From assembly GCA_948470475.1 (NCBI GenBank), contig OX419342.1, forward strand, positions 28,782,376-28,846,375: a stretch of DNA of 64,000 bases, written 5' to 3'. Shown here in pieces: positions 34,323 to 56,235 of this stretch (position 1 is the stretch's first letter; the number at the start of each line of letters is the position of its first letter). Below the pieces are notes generated by a model. It was given only the letters and a program-made list of their open reading frames with translations. It made no database searches and was not told where the DNA came from. This DNA is from Galaxea fascicularis. Its lineage: Eukaryota > Cnidaria > Anthozoa > Scleractinia > Euphylliidae. Made by a program: the position numbers and the translations under genes.

Positions 34323-35617
34323 ATTAAGGTTCATGGTAGGTGGATTGACAGTGTTTGGAAATCGCGCCCTTACGCTGACGCTTTGAAAGAAAACCTCATC
34401 AACCTATACATTTTCTGAAAGCTTAATAGTTATACAGTACAGTCATATCTTTGAAATTTTCTAAAAAGTCAGTGTTGCAGTGATATTGAAAGAAATGCCC
34501 AGAAACACTGCTTCGCTTAAATTGGTTCGTTTCCGCGCGTGAATGATCGGATCGGCGCGATTAATATCGGAAATGTTTTCTCACACATCACCCTAAAAAA
34601 CCGTGTCTGCGATTTTCCAGATGCGGTTTGGTTTTTTTTTACAACCTCCTAAAGTTTGATATTGTCCATGCGGACGTTCCTTTGTACAAAAGAGGCCGTA
34701 ACTCGGAAACGGAAGCGAAATTAAACAAAGCCCGACACGGTTTTTCGAACAAAGTATCCTTGAAAATGGCTGCCGATTTTCAGCTAATTCCGTCGGAAGA
34801 CGCGCGTAAACGAACTAAAAATGTTCCCCCTTATATGCAGTTTTATGTTATCGAGAAAAAGACGAAAAACGTTTTATGAGATTTCTGTGATTAGGTGTTA
34901 AAAATCCCAGCATGTAAGAAGATTTAATGACGCATTGACAGATGTCGGCACGGTTCAGTTTACAACAACAATGGCTTATGACAACTTGAGTTAAACAGAC
35001 GTCTTCAATTCTGGCACGAAAACCAGTTCGTTCTCTAGCAATATTTTCGTGCGACTAGCACTTGTTGCAGGTTCCTCTACGGCTTTATTGGCGGGACTAG
35101 TGCCCTCCAATAACCATTCGTCTTGACTGTAGTACGACCCACGGTCGCTCAGAGCCAAAGATCTTGCTTGTTCCACACAAGATTCCTTGATTCCAGATTT
35201 TCGCTTCTTCGGCTTCTTCGAAGACGCAAACGGACAAGACGTTTTCTTGCGTTTTCGTCCGGACATTAAGAACTTCAAAAGCTAAGCTTGTCAAGAACAA
35301 AAGCCAACTAGCGACAAAAACAACCGGATCAAGAACAGTTCGCGTGCACATCTCTTTCGTTCAAATGAACCATCACACCGCATTCGCGTTACAGGTGACA
35401 ACCGAAGGTAAATTTTAATTAGAGATGACAGGAAATTGTCAACGCTTCGTCAGCGGTTAATGAGATTCAAAAATAGTTTTTCTCTTTATCTTAAAAAGTA
35501 AAAAAGCTTTTTTTCCCATTCTTTTTGCAAAATATTTATCTCAGTCTTCTCAATTTGAACAGCAAAAAAAATTTTTTTTCTATTTTTCGTCAAAATCCAC
35601 CTACCATGATACCTTAA
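34323..35617. mobile_element. DNA transposon with TTAA-containing inverted ends
   Basis: Left end TTAAGGTTCATGGTAGGTGG and right end CCACCTACCATGATACCTTAA are inverse copies with a one-base indel, about 24 bp. TTAA at both borders fits piggyBac-like target choice, but the GG...CC next bases are not the canonical piggyBac start, so the superfamily stays open. Two unrelated-looking frames lie inside: 34628-34879 (+, 83 codons) and 34991-35263 (-, starting MSGRKRKK, Lys/Arg-rich). Neither shows a transposase motif that I recognise. Confidence 0.6.
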
Positions 35618-36806
35618 CTAATGGACAGTCTATTGTAGATACAAAGGAATAAGAATTGATTCAGTCTCTTCTCTATGTAGGATTCAAACGCGCATTTTTT
35701 GTGTCACGCGCATAGTTCCTTAACACTTTCCAACTGTTCACGTGGGGTACGTATATTCAAGGATTTTAGCGCCTTTTCCTCTCACTTCGGTCAGCACTTT
35801 GCATATCACTCTTGTCGTTATCGCTATCGCAGTTTCGCTGTGCAGGAAGCATTTGTAAGTTCACTCGTTTGTCCGCTATTCCTTTATATTGTCGTTCATT
35901 TCCACTAATCAGTTTTTATTTATCATTTCTTTATTTCTAGTCGAACCATCACCACCATCATCATAATCATCATCAAACATCGTAATCAAGTCTGTAATAG
36001 TTCATTGTATTCACGGCCTTCGCCTGAGTGCAACTAGTTCGATGTGTTCGAAATTCCTGCCATTTCCTTAAGTTTGTCAGCCACACTCTATATTGATGGT
36101 GATCACGAAAATTAGGTAAAATTAACAGGGACTTCAGGGTTCTCAACAGGACTTTTAACAACCATAACACTTAAAGTTGCAAAATGCTGCAAAGTGAAGT
36201 CCTTCAGGTCTTTTGCATTTTGTGGTATTTGTTCATGTACCCTTCGTACTGAACACTGTAATTTGACTAATTTGCCGAGAATTATATTAATTAAACACTC
36301 TAATCACCAACCACTTTGGCTAACACATTCAATAAAATGCATTATTGCTTCTCAAAAGTTGTGTCTGTTTTCATTCAGGGATAATTTTAAAGAAAAAACA
36401 ATTGCAGACTCTAAAAAGTGATCACTGACCATAATAATGGGGTGCTCTGATTAACTAGGTTTTCTAATAAGATAATATGTAAGCTTTTGTTTGGACTTCC
36501 ACTCTACTTTCCTTAACACAAGCCAAATCCCCTTTAAATAAAATACAATGAACCTAATAAGAGATAAAGATTGACCTTCACAAACAGTCATTTCTGTGAC
36601 ACCAATACCCTTTTTGGCTAGGCTGCTGATTTATTTATTACTGTACTACTAATATAAATGTCTTGGATTTCCAACTGGTGACAACACCCCAAGGGATGAT
36701 ACTGTCCAATGGTTCAACTGTATAGAATTACCAGTAGACTTGAGGAAAGGCCACAACAAAGCATCTGTTCTTATGAGCTAGTTAGGACCCAACTTGAAAC
36801 ATTTGG

Positions 36807-44000
<7,194 letters not shown>

Positions 44001-44703
44001 TGCACAGAATATTATACTGGGACCCAGTACTTTGCATCCTTGGATAGCACTCTCGCTGTTCTTTTGATTGATAGTAGCTCGCTGTTCGAGGTTTCGATTT
44101 ATTTTTGTTTCAAATAAGTAATTGGAAGCTTAGCTTCAATTTAGTGACTTAACAAAAAACATAAATGCGTTATCGATAATAATAGTAATTCCATGAATGT
44201 TTTGCGGTTCCGCCCAGGCGTAGTTAACTGCGTGACCAAATGCGGTCACACCTTCATTCTGAATGCCCGCTGTCACAAAGCCTGCGAGCAGATGCATTAG
44301 TGACTGTTCGGTTTCACTCGCTATATAATAAAAAATGTCTTAACGTTGGCTGTGTGCCTGTTCTTGTATATTTTGGTTTAAGAGCCTATACGATAGACCA
44401 TTTGTTCTTGACTTTTTACGTCTTTCAATCTCGAAAATGCAAGTCCGTGCTTGTCAGCTATTTTAACGGAAGTGACATCATATACCAATCTGGTTTTTGT
44501 TATTGCGCAAAAAGATTTAAATTTTGGTTACGGATTTTTACTCAGTCAGAGAGAAATCAACTGCAAATGACTTGTTATTGTGTTCAAAACGGGTAATTCT
44601 GTCATGCCACCCAGAGGGGTAAAATCTGCCCATCCCAGGGTGGTAGTTGATTCCTTGGTAGGTTCTGTGCATCCTGTCAAATAGTTTCATAACCATCTCG
44701 TCA
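44001..44703. promoter_or_regulatory. Divergent spacer between KAT5 and the kinase-like gene
   Basis: 703 bp between opposed start codons, expected to hold both promoters. There is no repeat that I can define and no supportable gene; the plus-strand frame 44240-44596 lacks domain features. Confidence 0.45.
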
Positions 44704-45708
44704 ATGAGTTCGACGACTGAATCAGAAGTCCAGTCGAAGAAAAGAAAAACTTGTAAACCGAAATCTGAAACGCCAAGCCTCCGAAAGCTTTGCAGAAGTG
44801 TCATTATCAGGAGCACAGGATTGCATCGTCTGAGGAAGGCACGTAAACATCTACCATTGCCACCAAACTTAATTGATTTTTTGACGCTGGGTTTCAGCTT
44901 TCGAGAATTTGAAGTACAGAGCGAAAATCTGTCCAGAGACATGCGAATCCACTGTATATATCCCACGCGGAGCTTACTGGATGATTCTAAAATTATTTTG
45001 AAGTGCATAAACGTCAATTCGTGCTCTGTAACAAGCCTTTCTCGCATCTTGGAGAAATGGACCATGATTAGTCACAAAAACATTATGAAGATTTTATTGT
45101 GGTTTAAAGAGCGCGATACCTTGGGAATTGTACTGGAGCCATTTCCAAAGACTCTTTTTGAGCTGATTCAGGATTATCGCAAAACTGGAGTAAAGGTATC
45201 AGAGCGCCTATTTTGGAAGGTCATCAATCAAATTTGCGATGCCCTACTGTATTTACAGAGACGGCAGATTGTGCACCCCGATATCCGAAGCAAGACACTC
45301 TCGCTCACGAACACTGGTGACATTGTGCTTCATAATCTTTTAATTTATACACCAAGTGAAACCGAACTTAATGTATGCGTGGATCTCAAAGATTCTTTCT
45401 ACGGTATCTACGTTGCCCCAGAGAGGATTAAAGGGCAAAGGTATTCCCATAAGCAGGACTCCTGGGCGCTTGGTTGCATTGCGTACGAGTTAGCTTACTT
45501 AGAACCCGCCTTTTATCTACGCCAAGGAGAAAACATTTTTGAGGTCTTAAATAACATTGTTAATGGTGTAGCCCCGCCCAGAAATGGTGAAACAGATTAT
45601 TGCAGCCCAGATGTTCTGAATTTGATCGTGTCGTGTTTAATGCCGGAGCCCATGTTGCGACCCGCGATCGAAGATGTGTTTCACCTTGCGAAAGGCCGGG
45701 TGCATTGA
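44704..45708 (+). CDS. Intronless protein-kinase-like gene, probable pseudokinase
   Basis: A single uninterrupted frame of 334 codons. Residues 1-50 are basic and Lys/Arg-rich; about 85-330 form a Ser/Thr-kinase fold, closest in feel to NEK-type kinases. Retained: the strand-3 Lys in KIILKCINV (Lys100), a possible helix-C Glu117, the hinge EPF, APE (238-240), the DSWALGC motif (Asp252) and the late conserved Arg319. Lost: the Gly-rich loop is not recognisable, HRD is HPD (191-193), the following catalytic-loop Lys and Asn are replaced (RSKT), and DFG is replaced by HNL near 210-212. ATP-Mg chemistry therefore looks impossible, and scaffold or regulatory function is inferred. All other conserved genes in the window have many introns, so an origin by retroposition is likely. 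Confidence 0.85.
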   Translation: MSSTTESEVQSKKRKTCKPKSETPSLRKLCRSVIIRSTGLHRLRKARKHLPLPPNLIDFLTLGFSFREFEVQSENLSRDMRIHCIYPTRSLLDDSKIILKCINVNSCSVTSLSRILEKWTMISHKNIMKILLWFKERDTLGIVLEPFPKTLFELIQDYRKTGVKVSERLFWKVINQICDALLYLQRRQIVHPDIRSKTLSLTNTGDIVLHNLLIYTPSETELNVCVDLKDSFYGIYVAPERIKGQRYSHKQDSWALGCIAYELAYLEPAFYLRQGENIFEVLNNIVNGVAPPRNGETDYCSPDVLNLIVSCLMPEPMLRPAIEDVFHLAKGRVH

Positions 45709-46056
45709 ACAAGCATCGGTTATGAGTGAGAGCTTTTTTGTTCAAGTCACTTAGTTACGCCTGTGATTGTCAATTCTGCTCCAGCAGAATTTCCGCTATT
45801 TGTGTTTATATTCATGTATGTATTCATGTCAGGACAGGTGTTTAACGGGTTCTCAAATGTACCGTCACACTTCACCGCTATCAGCCTCGTTCCTAGGGCA
45901 GAGGATGAAGATCACCGCTTGCCGCGCATTGCTGTTAGATACCAAGTTTTCTTTCGTTCCTGGACTACCTTTTACAGTTGTTTTCCTGCAAAACGAGTTC
46001 GCCACTTTTTTAATAATAATGAAGAAACTGTCATGACGATGTACAATAGATAATAT

Positions 46057-46484
46057 CATAATTAAGTGAAGTACGATCGTCCGGGTGAGTGTAGTCCTGA
46101 GAAGGACTGTTTGTGATGACATTGACTGACGTTTCGACAACCTGAGCGGAAGTCATCATCAGAGTCAAGTGATTTGTGTAACGTCAGTAGATGGTATAAG
46201 TACTCTGGTGGTTGATGTGATTGGTCAACGAAGTCGTGATGTTATTGGTCGACTGTCAGTTAAGCCTAGTTGTCATTGGCTGTGAAGACTGTACACAGTG
46301 ATTGGTGCGTTTCGATCCGTCTTTTGTTAGTCTAATGTGTGAACGTGTATTGTTAGTAAAATTAGTCGGTAACTCTGATGATGACTTCCGCTCAGGTTGT
46401 CGAAACGTCAGTCAATGTCATCACAAACAGTCCTTCTCAGGACTACACTCACCCGGACGATCGTACTTCACTTAATTATGACAT
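46057..46484. mobile_element. MITE with ~110 bp terminal inverted repeats
   Basis: 46057-46166 returns as its reverse complement at about 46373-46484 almost without mismatch, both arms including GAAGTACGATCGTCCGGGTG and TTTCGACAACCTGAGCGGAA. The unique centre of about 205 bp has no open frame. A diverged copy lies at 22796-23105 and a terminal fragment at 25766-25804, so this is a multi-copy family in the same genome. Confidence 0.85.
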
Positions 46485-47058
46485 GACTCCTGGGTTCAAA
46501 CCATTTACGATAATAGATAATATGTAAAATACAATATATCTACATTCTACCACTATAGATACTTGGATCAATCAAAAGTTGATTGCAATGCCACAAAGTG
46601 AGTTTTTGCAAAGCGTGATACCTACATTGCGCATAACTTTATCAAGCAACAACTTTAAAAAGTCAAAAGATGAACAAGTTTAGAAATTACTCTTACTAGG
46701 GGTGACACATTACTGAATGGAAAAACGTTTTCAGCAATAACAGCCATCTGTCGATTTCGGTCCTCACGTAGGCCTAGATACAAATACCCGGAAAGTGAGA
46801 CATTTAGAACATCTCATGGTATTAAAAATATATAATGGTATTTAGAATTACGTTAAGGAAACATTATTTAAATCATACTTTTTCCTTGGAAAATTGAGAA
46901 AGCAAGCAACTTAGTTCAATGCAATAGGGCATTGGCATTACAGCGACAGAAATTCAAACGAATCTCCTCATATACGCCTGCAGTAATCAGATTCAGGAGT
47001 ATTCTCCATTTATAATATATGCCATGCGTCCTATATTAGCGTTTGCCTGTTCAACAAA

Positions 47059-47666
47059 ATGGCGGATGCTGATGCTGAAAGGTCAGATGCAGCACGATGC
47101 ACTAGAGGCAGTACTCATACTCCGAGTAAATCACTGTTAACTCTGCTTGTAAGTGCACTACCCTATTCTTGGAGGCTGTTGGGTACTGAAATAAGTCTTT
47201 GGCCGACTTAATGTAAAATCGGTTAGAGTTTTGTTTATTGTATGCAATGCAAGATCAAGACATCATTCCCTGCCTTACTGAAATGTTGAAGACAGGCTAC
47301 TTTTTGAGGTTGTTACTGTAACATTTATGAAATTAACGCCAGATATTTTTGAGATATTTAGAACTTTTTCGAGGGATTAAGAAAAAGAATCGGGAATTTC
47401 CGGAACATATTAAGGCAATTTTACGTGATATTTGTCTCTAGACCTATCCTCACGCCGGCGTGATGGGGCTTGTATTTTTACATTTTGTAATTTTTCAGTC
47501 AAGTATTTCTCTTTACACAATAGTTATCCTTTTACTTATGAGATATCTGGATATCCATTTTTTAAATGCATTTTGTTATACATGTAAAGTTTACCATGTT
47601 TTCTGCAAAGTGAAAAAAGCTGTTAATGCGTTTATTAATGAATTAAAGTTCCGCACTTTATGGTGA
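47059..47666 (+). CDS. Weak candidate: two-exon small protein
   Basis: ATG in a good context (AAAATGGCG) opens a 30-codon exon 47059-47148 (MADADAERSDAAR..., Ser/Thr-rich) that ends at a consensus donor GTAAGT. An acceptor TTTTTCAG at 47491-47498 then gives an in-phase exon 47499-47666 with a hydrophobic stretch SISLYTIVILLLM, a CYTC pair and a stop TGA. The product would be 85 residues with one membrane segment. The match of phase could be chance, and I recognise no family. Confidence 0.25.
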
Positions 47667-47938
47667 TTCGCGACTGCACAGATAAGGAACTAAAGAGCTC
47701 ACTTCACAAAATATACGCAATGAAACTTACTCAAAGAACATGTACAAGTTGTGCTTTTTCAAGCAACCTCGTTCTCAGATTTTTTTCAACCAGCAAACTG
47801 GTGAGACCACTAGCAAATTCTTTCTCTTTGAAATGCCAATGACTATATCTGATATAAAGATTAGAATTGATATTTCACACAGCCTATTAATGAGCCGAAA
47901 AACGTTTAATAAAAAAGGCATTAAATATTATTTGCAAC

Positions 47939-48029
47939 CTCGTTTCCAGGGTCCTCTCCTTCCTGTTCCCTGGGGCAAGAGAGTCTCTCTCGCTCCAGGG
48001 GACAAGAACGAGAGGACCCTGGGAACGAC
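47939..48029. repeat. Imperfect palindrome
   Basis: 'cctcgtttccagggtcctct' at the left and 'agaggaccctgggaacga' at the right are inverse copies, and the inner 'tgttccctgg' pairs with 'ccaggggaca'. About 35 bp arms around a short loop; resembles a short hairpin MITE. Confidence 0.6.
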
Positions 48030-48434
48030 AGCTACCACCTATCTACTGCAGCTCTGAGTGGCTGTTTTATTTGCCTCAGATGTTGTCCGCACATCCCTAC
48101 TTTTGTTCAAACAGCTTTCTACAAATGTTTGGGAGAGATGGATGATTCTGACTCGCAAACGTTTAGTAGTGAATATTTTTCTCACTTGCAGGTTATTAAA
48201 ATCAAACACATTTTGCGAGTTTGCGAGCGTTAATTTCGAGCCCTGTTCTGGCTTATCTTTTCTTCTCTGTCTCTCTTCAACTTCTTAACGTTGTGTTTAT
48301 CACTGTATCATGAACATCTTTGATGTCACTGTTCCACCCTACATAAACAGAATGTTTGTTTGGAGAATTTACATGGTGTGGATTGACTGTCATAGACAGG
48401 TCTCATTTTTCAATACCATGACACTCCATCCCCT

Positions 48435-53090
<4,656 letters not shown>

Positions 53091-53242
53091 GTTGTTTTTG
53101 CACGTGCATTGCCGGGCGCAGGGGACTGGGTTCACCCAATACTTGCATAGCCCCTCTATCACCACAAATGCGACTCAGGGAGGGAGAGGACAAAACACGG
53201 AGTACTACGGAGTACTATGTTTCGTGGAGTATCCTTGGAGTA

Positions 53243-54331
53243 CAGTCGAACCTGTATTAAGCGGCACCGTATTAAGCGGTCACCCTCATTAAGCGGTCAG
53301 TTGTTAAAGTCCCGAAAATGTCTTCCCTTAATTTCTGTAGTTTTTACCTCTATTAAGCGGTCACCTCTATTAGGCGGTCGCGGCTAGGCATTTGCCGATT
53401 GTGCTAGTAAAAGTGGCATATTATGCTAGTGGCAGTGCTCGTTTTTTGCCCAAATTATGCTCAAATTATGCTCGCTTTTCAAAATTATGCTACTTTTTTA
53501 AAAAATTATTCTGTGCACAAACTCGTCCCCCTCCTCTTGTATTTTCCAGTGGTTGATTCGAGGCGTCTATCCCGGGCAAGTTGTGCAGGCTTTGGTCTAT
53601 CCTCTCTGTTCTCGCAACCTTGTAAACTATCTGGATGTAAGTTCACTGCACTTGACTGGTTTGGCGTGGCGGCCGCCATTTTGAAACGAGCACTGGGAGA
53701 AAGACTAAGGAGTCTGGGACCGAGACACAGACTTCCGGTTCCGTTTCATCGAATTCCCGCGGTATCTCAACACAAGTAAAAAAAATCAAAAAATAGGAGT
53801 GGAAGCAACTGTTAATAGTAATCTATCGTTTTTAGTAGCTGAGATCTTCGTTTTCTTGAATTATTCTAAAATTGTGCTATTAAGACAAGAAAATATACGG
53901 ATTATGCTAGCAGTGCTACTTTTGGAAAAAGGGCAAAAATTATGCTCAATTCCTCAGATTATGCCAAAAATTATGCTAGCACAATCGGCAAGAGCCTAGT
54001 CGCGGCCACCTTCTACTAGGCCAGGTCCCAACGGGCTGTTTCTATTGTCTTGACCTGCATTAAACGGTCACTTTGTAAACAAACATCACTCATGTGATAC
54101 CAAAATAGCCTGCCAGGTAAGAGAATCCCGTGATTATTTTCACAAATCTTTTAAATTGGTGGAAATTGACGTTTATATTTTGCCTGGTCTCAATTAGTGA
54201 TGAATGTGATATATAAAATGGCGTCCTCCTCGCTTTCCTGTTTTCTGATCAACCTGTATTAAGCGGCCACCCTGTATTTAGCGGTCATTTCGCCAACCCC
54301 TAAGGGTGACCGCTAAATACAGGTTCGACTG
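53243..54331. mobile_element. Pogo/Tigger-like element, split by a nested MITE
   Basis: TA-CAGTCGAACCTGTATTAAGCGG on the left and CCGCTAAATACAGGTTCGACTG-TA on the right; TA at 53241-53242 and 54332-54333 are the target duplication. Several internal copies of 'tattaagcggtca' recur near both ends. A second element occupies 53384-53999. No transposase frame remains. Confidence 0.8.
53384..53999. mobile_element. MITE nested in the 53243-54331 element
   Basis: Begins CTAGGCATTTGCCGATTGTG and ends with the inverse CACAATCGGCAAGAGCCTAG, with TCGCGG on both sides (53378-53383 and 54000-54005). The arms contain repeated 'attatgct' motifs. The order of insertion is therefore clear: the outer element first, this one later. 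Confidence 0.8.
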
Positions 54332-55012
54332 TACCTTGAAAAGCAATTTGGGACTAAAGGACAATGGTTTTTCTAAAATACAAAGTCATTTAAATGTAAG
54401 TACTTTGCCACGTACCTTTATTTACTTTAAACTCCCCCAGCTCAAACGGGCCGCTCAAACGGTATATTGCTATCCAAGGGGATCCAAGGGCTGGCTATCT
54501 TCACTGCAGGCTCCACAACTACCACGATTCATCACGATTAGATATATATACATTTATATTGGATTTATACTTTTTGAATCGCCACAAAAAAGACTTACAG
54601 TAAATAAAATAAAGGTACGTTCATTTAAATGAGTTTCCATTTTGGAAAATTCATTTTCCTTGACTTCCAAATCAGCTGGCCAAATAGCCAAATAGCCGAC
54701 CAGCTGGCTAAAATAACTGAGGAGAAAGTGCTTCCTTTGCAATGACATCTGCGAATGGTTAGACTTTCTAGTCTTCTCGGACAAGGGCGATAAACCGGAA
54801 GTCCCGTCTCGCAACTCTTCATAATTGATTATGTGGGACGTTAAAGAACCACCAGGGACGTAACGAATCCTGGCTGTGACCACCCCTAGTGTCAATCTTC
54901 TGATCTATTCAGCAAGTGATCTCGCGCATTTGATCATTACGTCATGTTACAATGCGCGTTACAAGTATTAGTATCGTCAGTATCATCAAATAACTATTAA
55001 AAAAAAACTTAT

Positions 55013-55088
55013 TTACAAGACTGCCGAGTGGGAATCGAATGTTTCAAGTGCGCGGTTGATTTCCCTCTTAAACTGCTCAATTGATCTG

Positions 55089-55127
<39 letters not shown>

Positions 55128-55245
55128 ACACCACTATAGCTAAAACTACGTTTCAAATAGTTAGTACAGGTCAAGTCATAGTCAGTGTGTCGCTCACTGA
55201 ATAATTCACGCAAGTACACTGGGGCTAACCCATTGAGGGACTTAA
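55013..55245 (-). mobile_element. LINE ORF2 C-terminal end fragment
   Basis: The frame 55219-55013 reads YLKRSFSYSGVLLWNSLPESIR, the characteristic C-terminal segment of non-LTR retrotransposon ORF2 proteins, followed by a stop. The rest of this element is missing; it abuts a second LINE fragment of opposite orientation. Confidence 0.75.
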
Positions 55246-55249
55246 AAAC

Positions 55250-55970
55250 TATCGGACCTGCTGCAACTTGGTACTCAGATCACATTAGACTTGAAAAACC
55301 TAAAAGAAAGAAACTGGAACGCAAATGGCACAGAGATAAACTAAAGATTCAACGAGAAACTTATGTTGAACAGTGTGCTCGTGTTAATACACTAATACAC
55401 GATTCGAAGATCATGGTCGTAACCAGGATTTTTCAAAGGGGGCGGGGGGTCACAAACCTTGGCTTCATTTCCAAAGCCACTGAGGTTGTAGCTGCGCGTC
55501 TCAATCATCACCTTGAGGACGCGAGTGAGATTTTTTAATCAGCATATAAGAAAGGCCATAGCACTGAAACAGCGCTTACCTGAACACATGACATTCTACG
55601 TGCCATTGATGACGGACAGTGTGTTATATTGGTGTTACTAGACCTCTCAGCGGTGTTTGGCACGATATACCATGACATCCTCGTTACTAGGCTAAAACAT
55701 CGTTTTGGAATTACTGGGAAAGCCTTAGGTTGGATACAGTCTTCTCTATCCGGGAAGACCCAGTTCGTGAAGATCGGAACCTCGCGCTCATCAAGCCGGC
55801 ATCTCACTTGTGGTGTTCCCCAGGGCTCACTGCTCGGTCCCATCCTGTATTCCATGCACACCTCACTTCTGAGAGACATCATTAGTAAACATAATATGAA
55901 CCATCATTTTTATGCTGATGATAGCCAAATTTATTTGTCTTTCAAGCCGAGTGCTGCTGGCGAACCAACG
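55250..55970 (+). pseudogene. LINE reverse transcriptase fragment, broken
   Basis: Reads a linker with RLEKPKRKKLERKWHRD and YVEQCARVNTLIHDSK, then RT pieces: SKATEVVAARLNHHLE, a stop near 55537, HSTETALT, ILVLLDLSAVFGTIYHDIL, GVPQGSLLGPILYS and HFYADDSQIYLSF, which contains the YADD catalytic motif. The first catalytic Asp-containing motif has changed (FGT in place of FDT). In-frame stops at about 55537 and 55578, and a G-rich insertion near 55438, make it inactive. Clade is not assigned. Confidence 0.85.
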
Positions 55971-56235
55971 ATCATTCTTCATTTGATTTCATATCCTCAG
56001 TTCACATATGATTTCTTTCATATGCATCATTCACTTACATATCTTTCACGGGAACATATGAACCCAAAATTGACCTGCTCCCAACATCAGTGGCTTCATA
56101 CCTCAGTTGGTAGCGCATCGCACCGGAATCGCGAGGTCACAGGTTCAAGCCCCGTTGAAGTCCTGAATTTTCTTCAGCCTTCTTTACGCAATTGTAAAAA
56201 TTGCGATCATAACTGCGACGATCATTTTTGATTTG
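55965..56235 (+). repeat. tRNA-derived SINE, family B
   Basis: Starts about 55965 in 'acgatcattcttcatttgat', includes CTCAGTTGGTAGCGCATCGC (A-box region), GGTCACAGGTTCAAGCCCC (B-box region) and 'gttgaagtcctgaatttt', and ends 'aattgtaaaaattgcgatca'. A partial copy is at 19935-20105. It sits directly behind the LINE fragment. I remember near-identical repeats from coral sequence; that is recollection, not a search. Confidence 0.75.

Larger units (their letters stand above)
33165..36806. other. Spacer between the methyltransferase and KAT5 genes
   Basis: Convergent gene ends (methyltransferase + , KAT5 -). Contents: MITE 33705-33933, a pair of direct repeats 34044-34110 and 34158-34222, element 34323-35617, an (ATC)n run near 35942-35975 and otherwise AT-rich DNA without a supportable gene. 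A likely KAT5 poly(A) signal, AATAAA on the minus strand, is at 36630-36635. Confidence 0.6.
45709..48434. other. Spacer between the kinase-like gene and PNO1
   Basis: Holds the long-TIR MITE 46057-46484, a weak two-exon candidate gene at 47059-47666 and the palindrome 47939-48029. The short frames at 45763-46053 overlap in several phases and show no domain. The remainder is AT-rich and unremarkable. Confidence 0.55.

Noticed and set aside
44538..45065. 175-codon minus-strand frame
   Set aside because: Antisense of the kinase-like gene; it has no domain and the plus strand carries clear kinase motifs.
54554..54895. 113-codon minus-strand frame
   Set aside because: Overlaps another frame in a different phase, has no domain and lies in repeat-rich intergenic DNA.
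56089..56160. Possible functional tRNA gene
   Set aside because: It has A- and B-box-like blocks, but the anticodon loop lacks the invariant T before the anticodon, the acceptor stem does not pair, and it is embedded in a longer repeat: a SINE.
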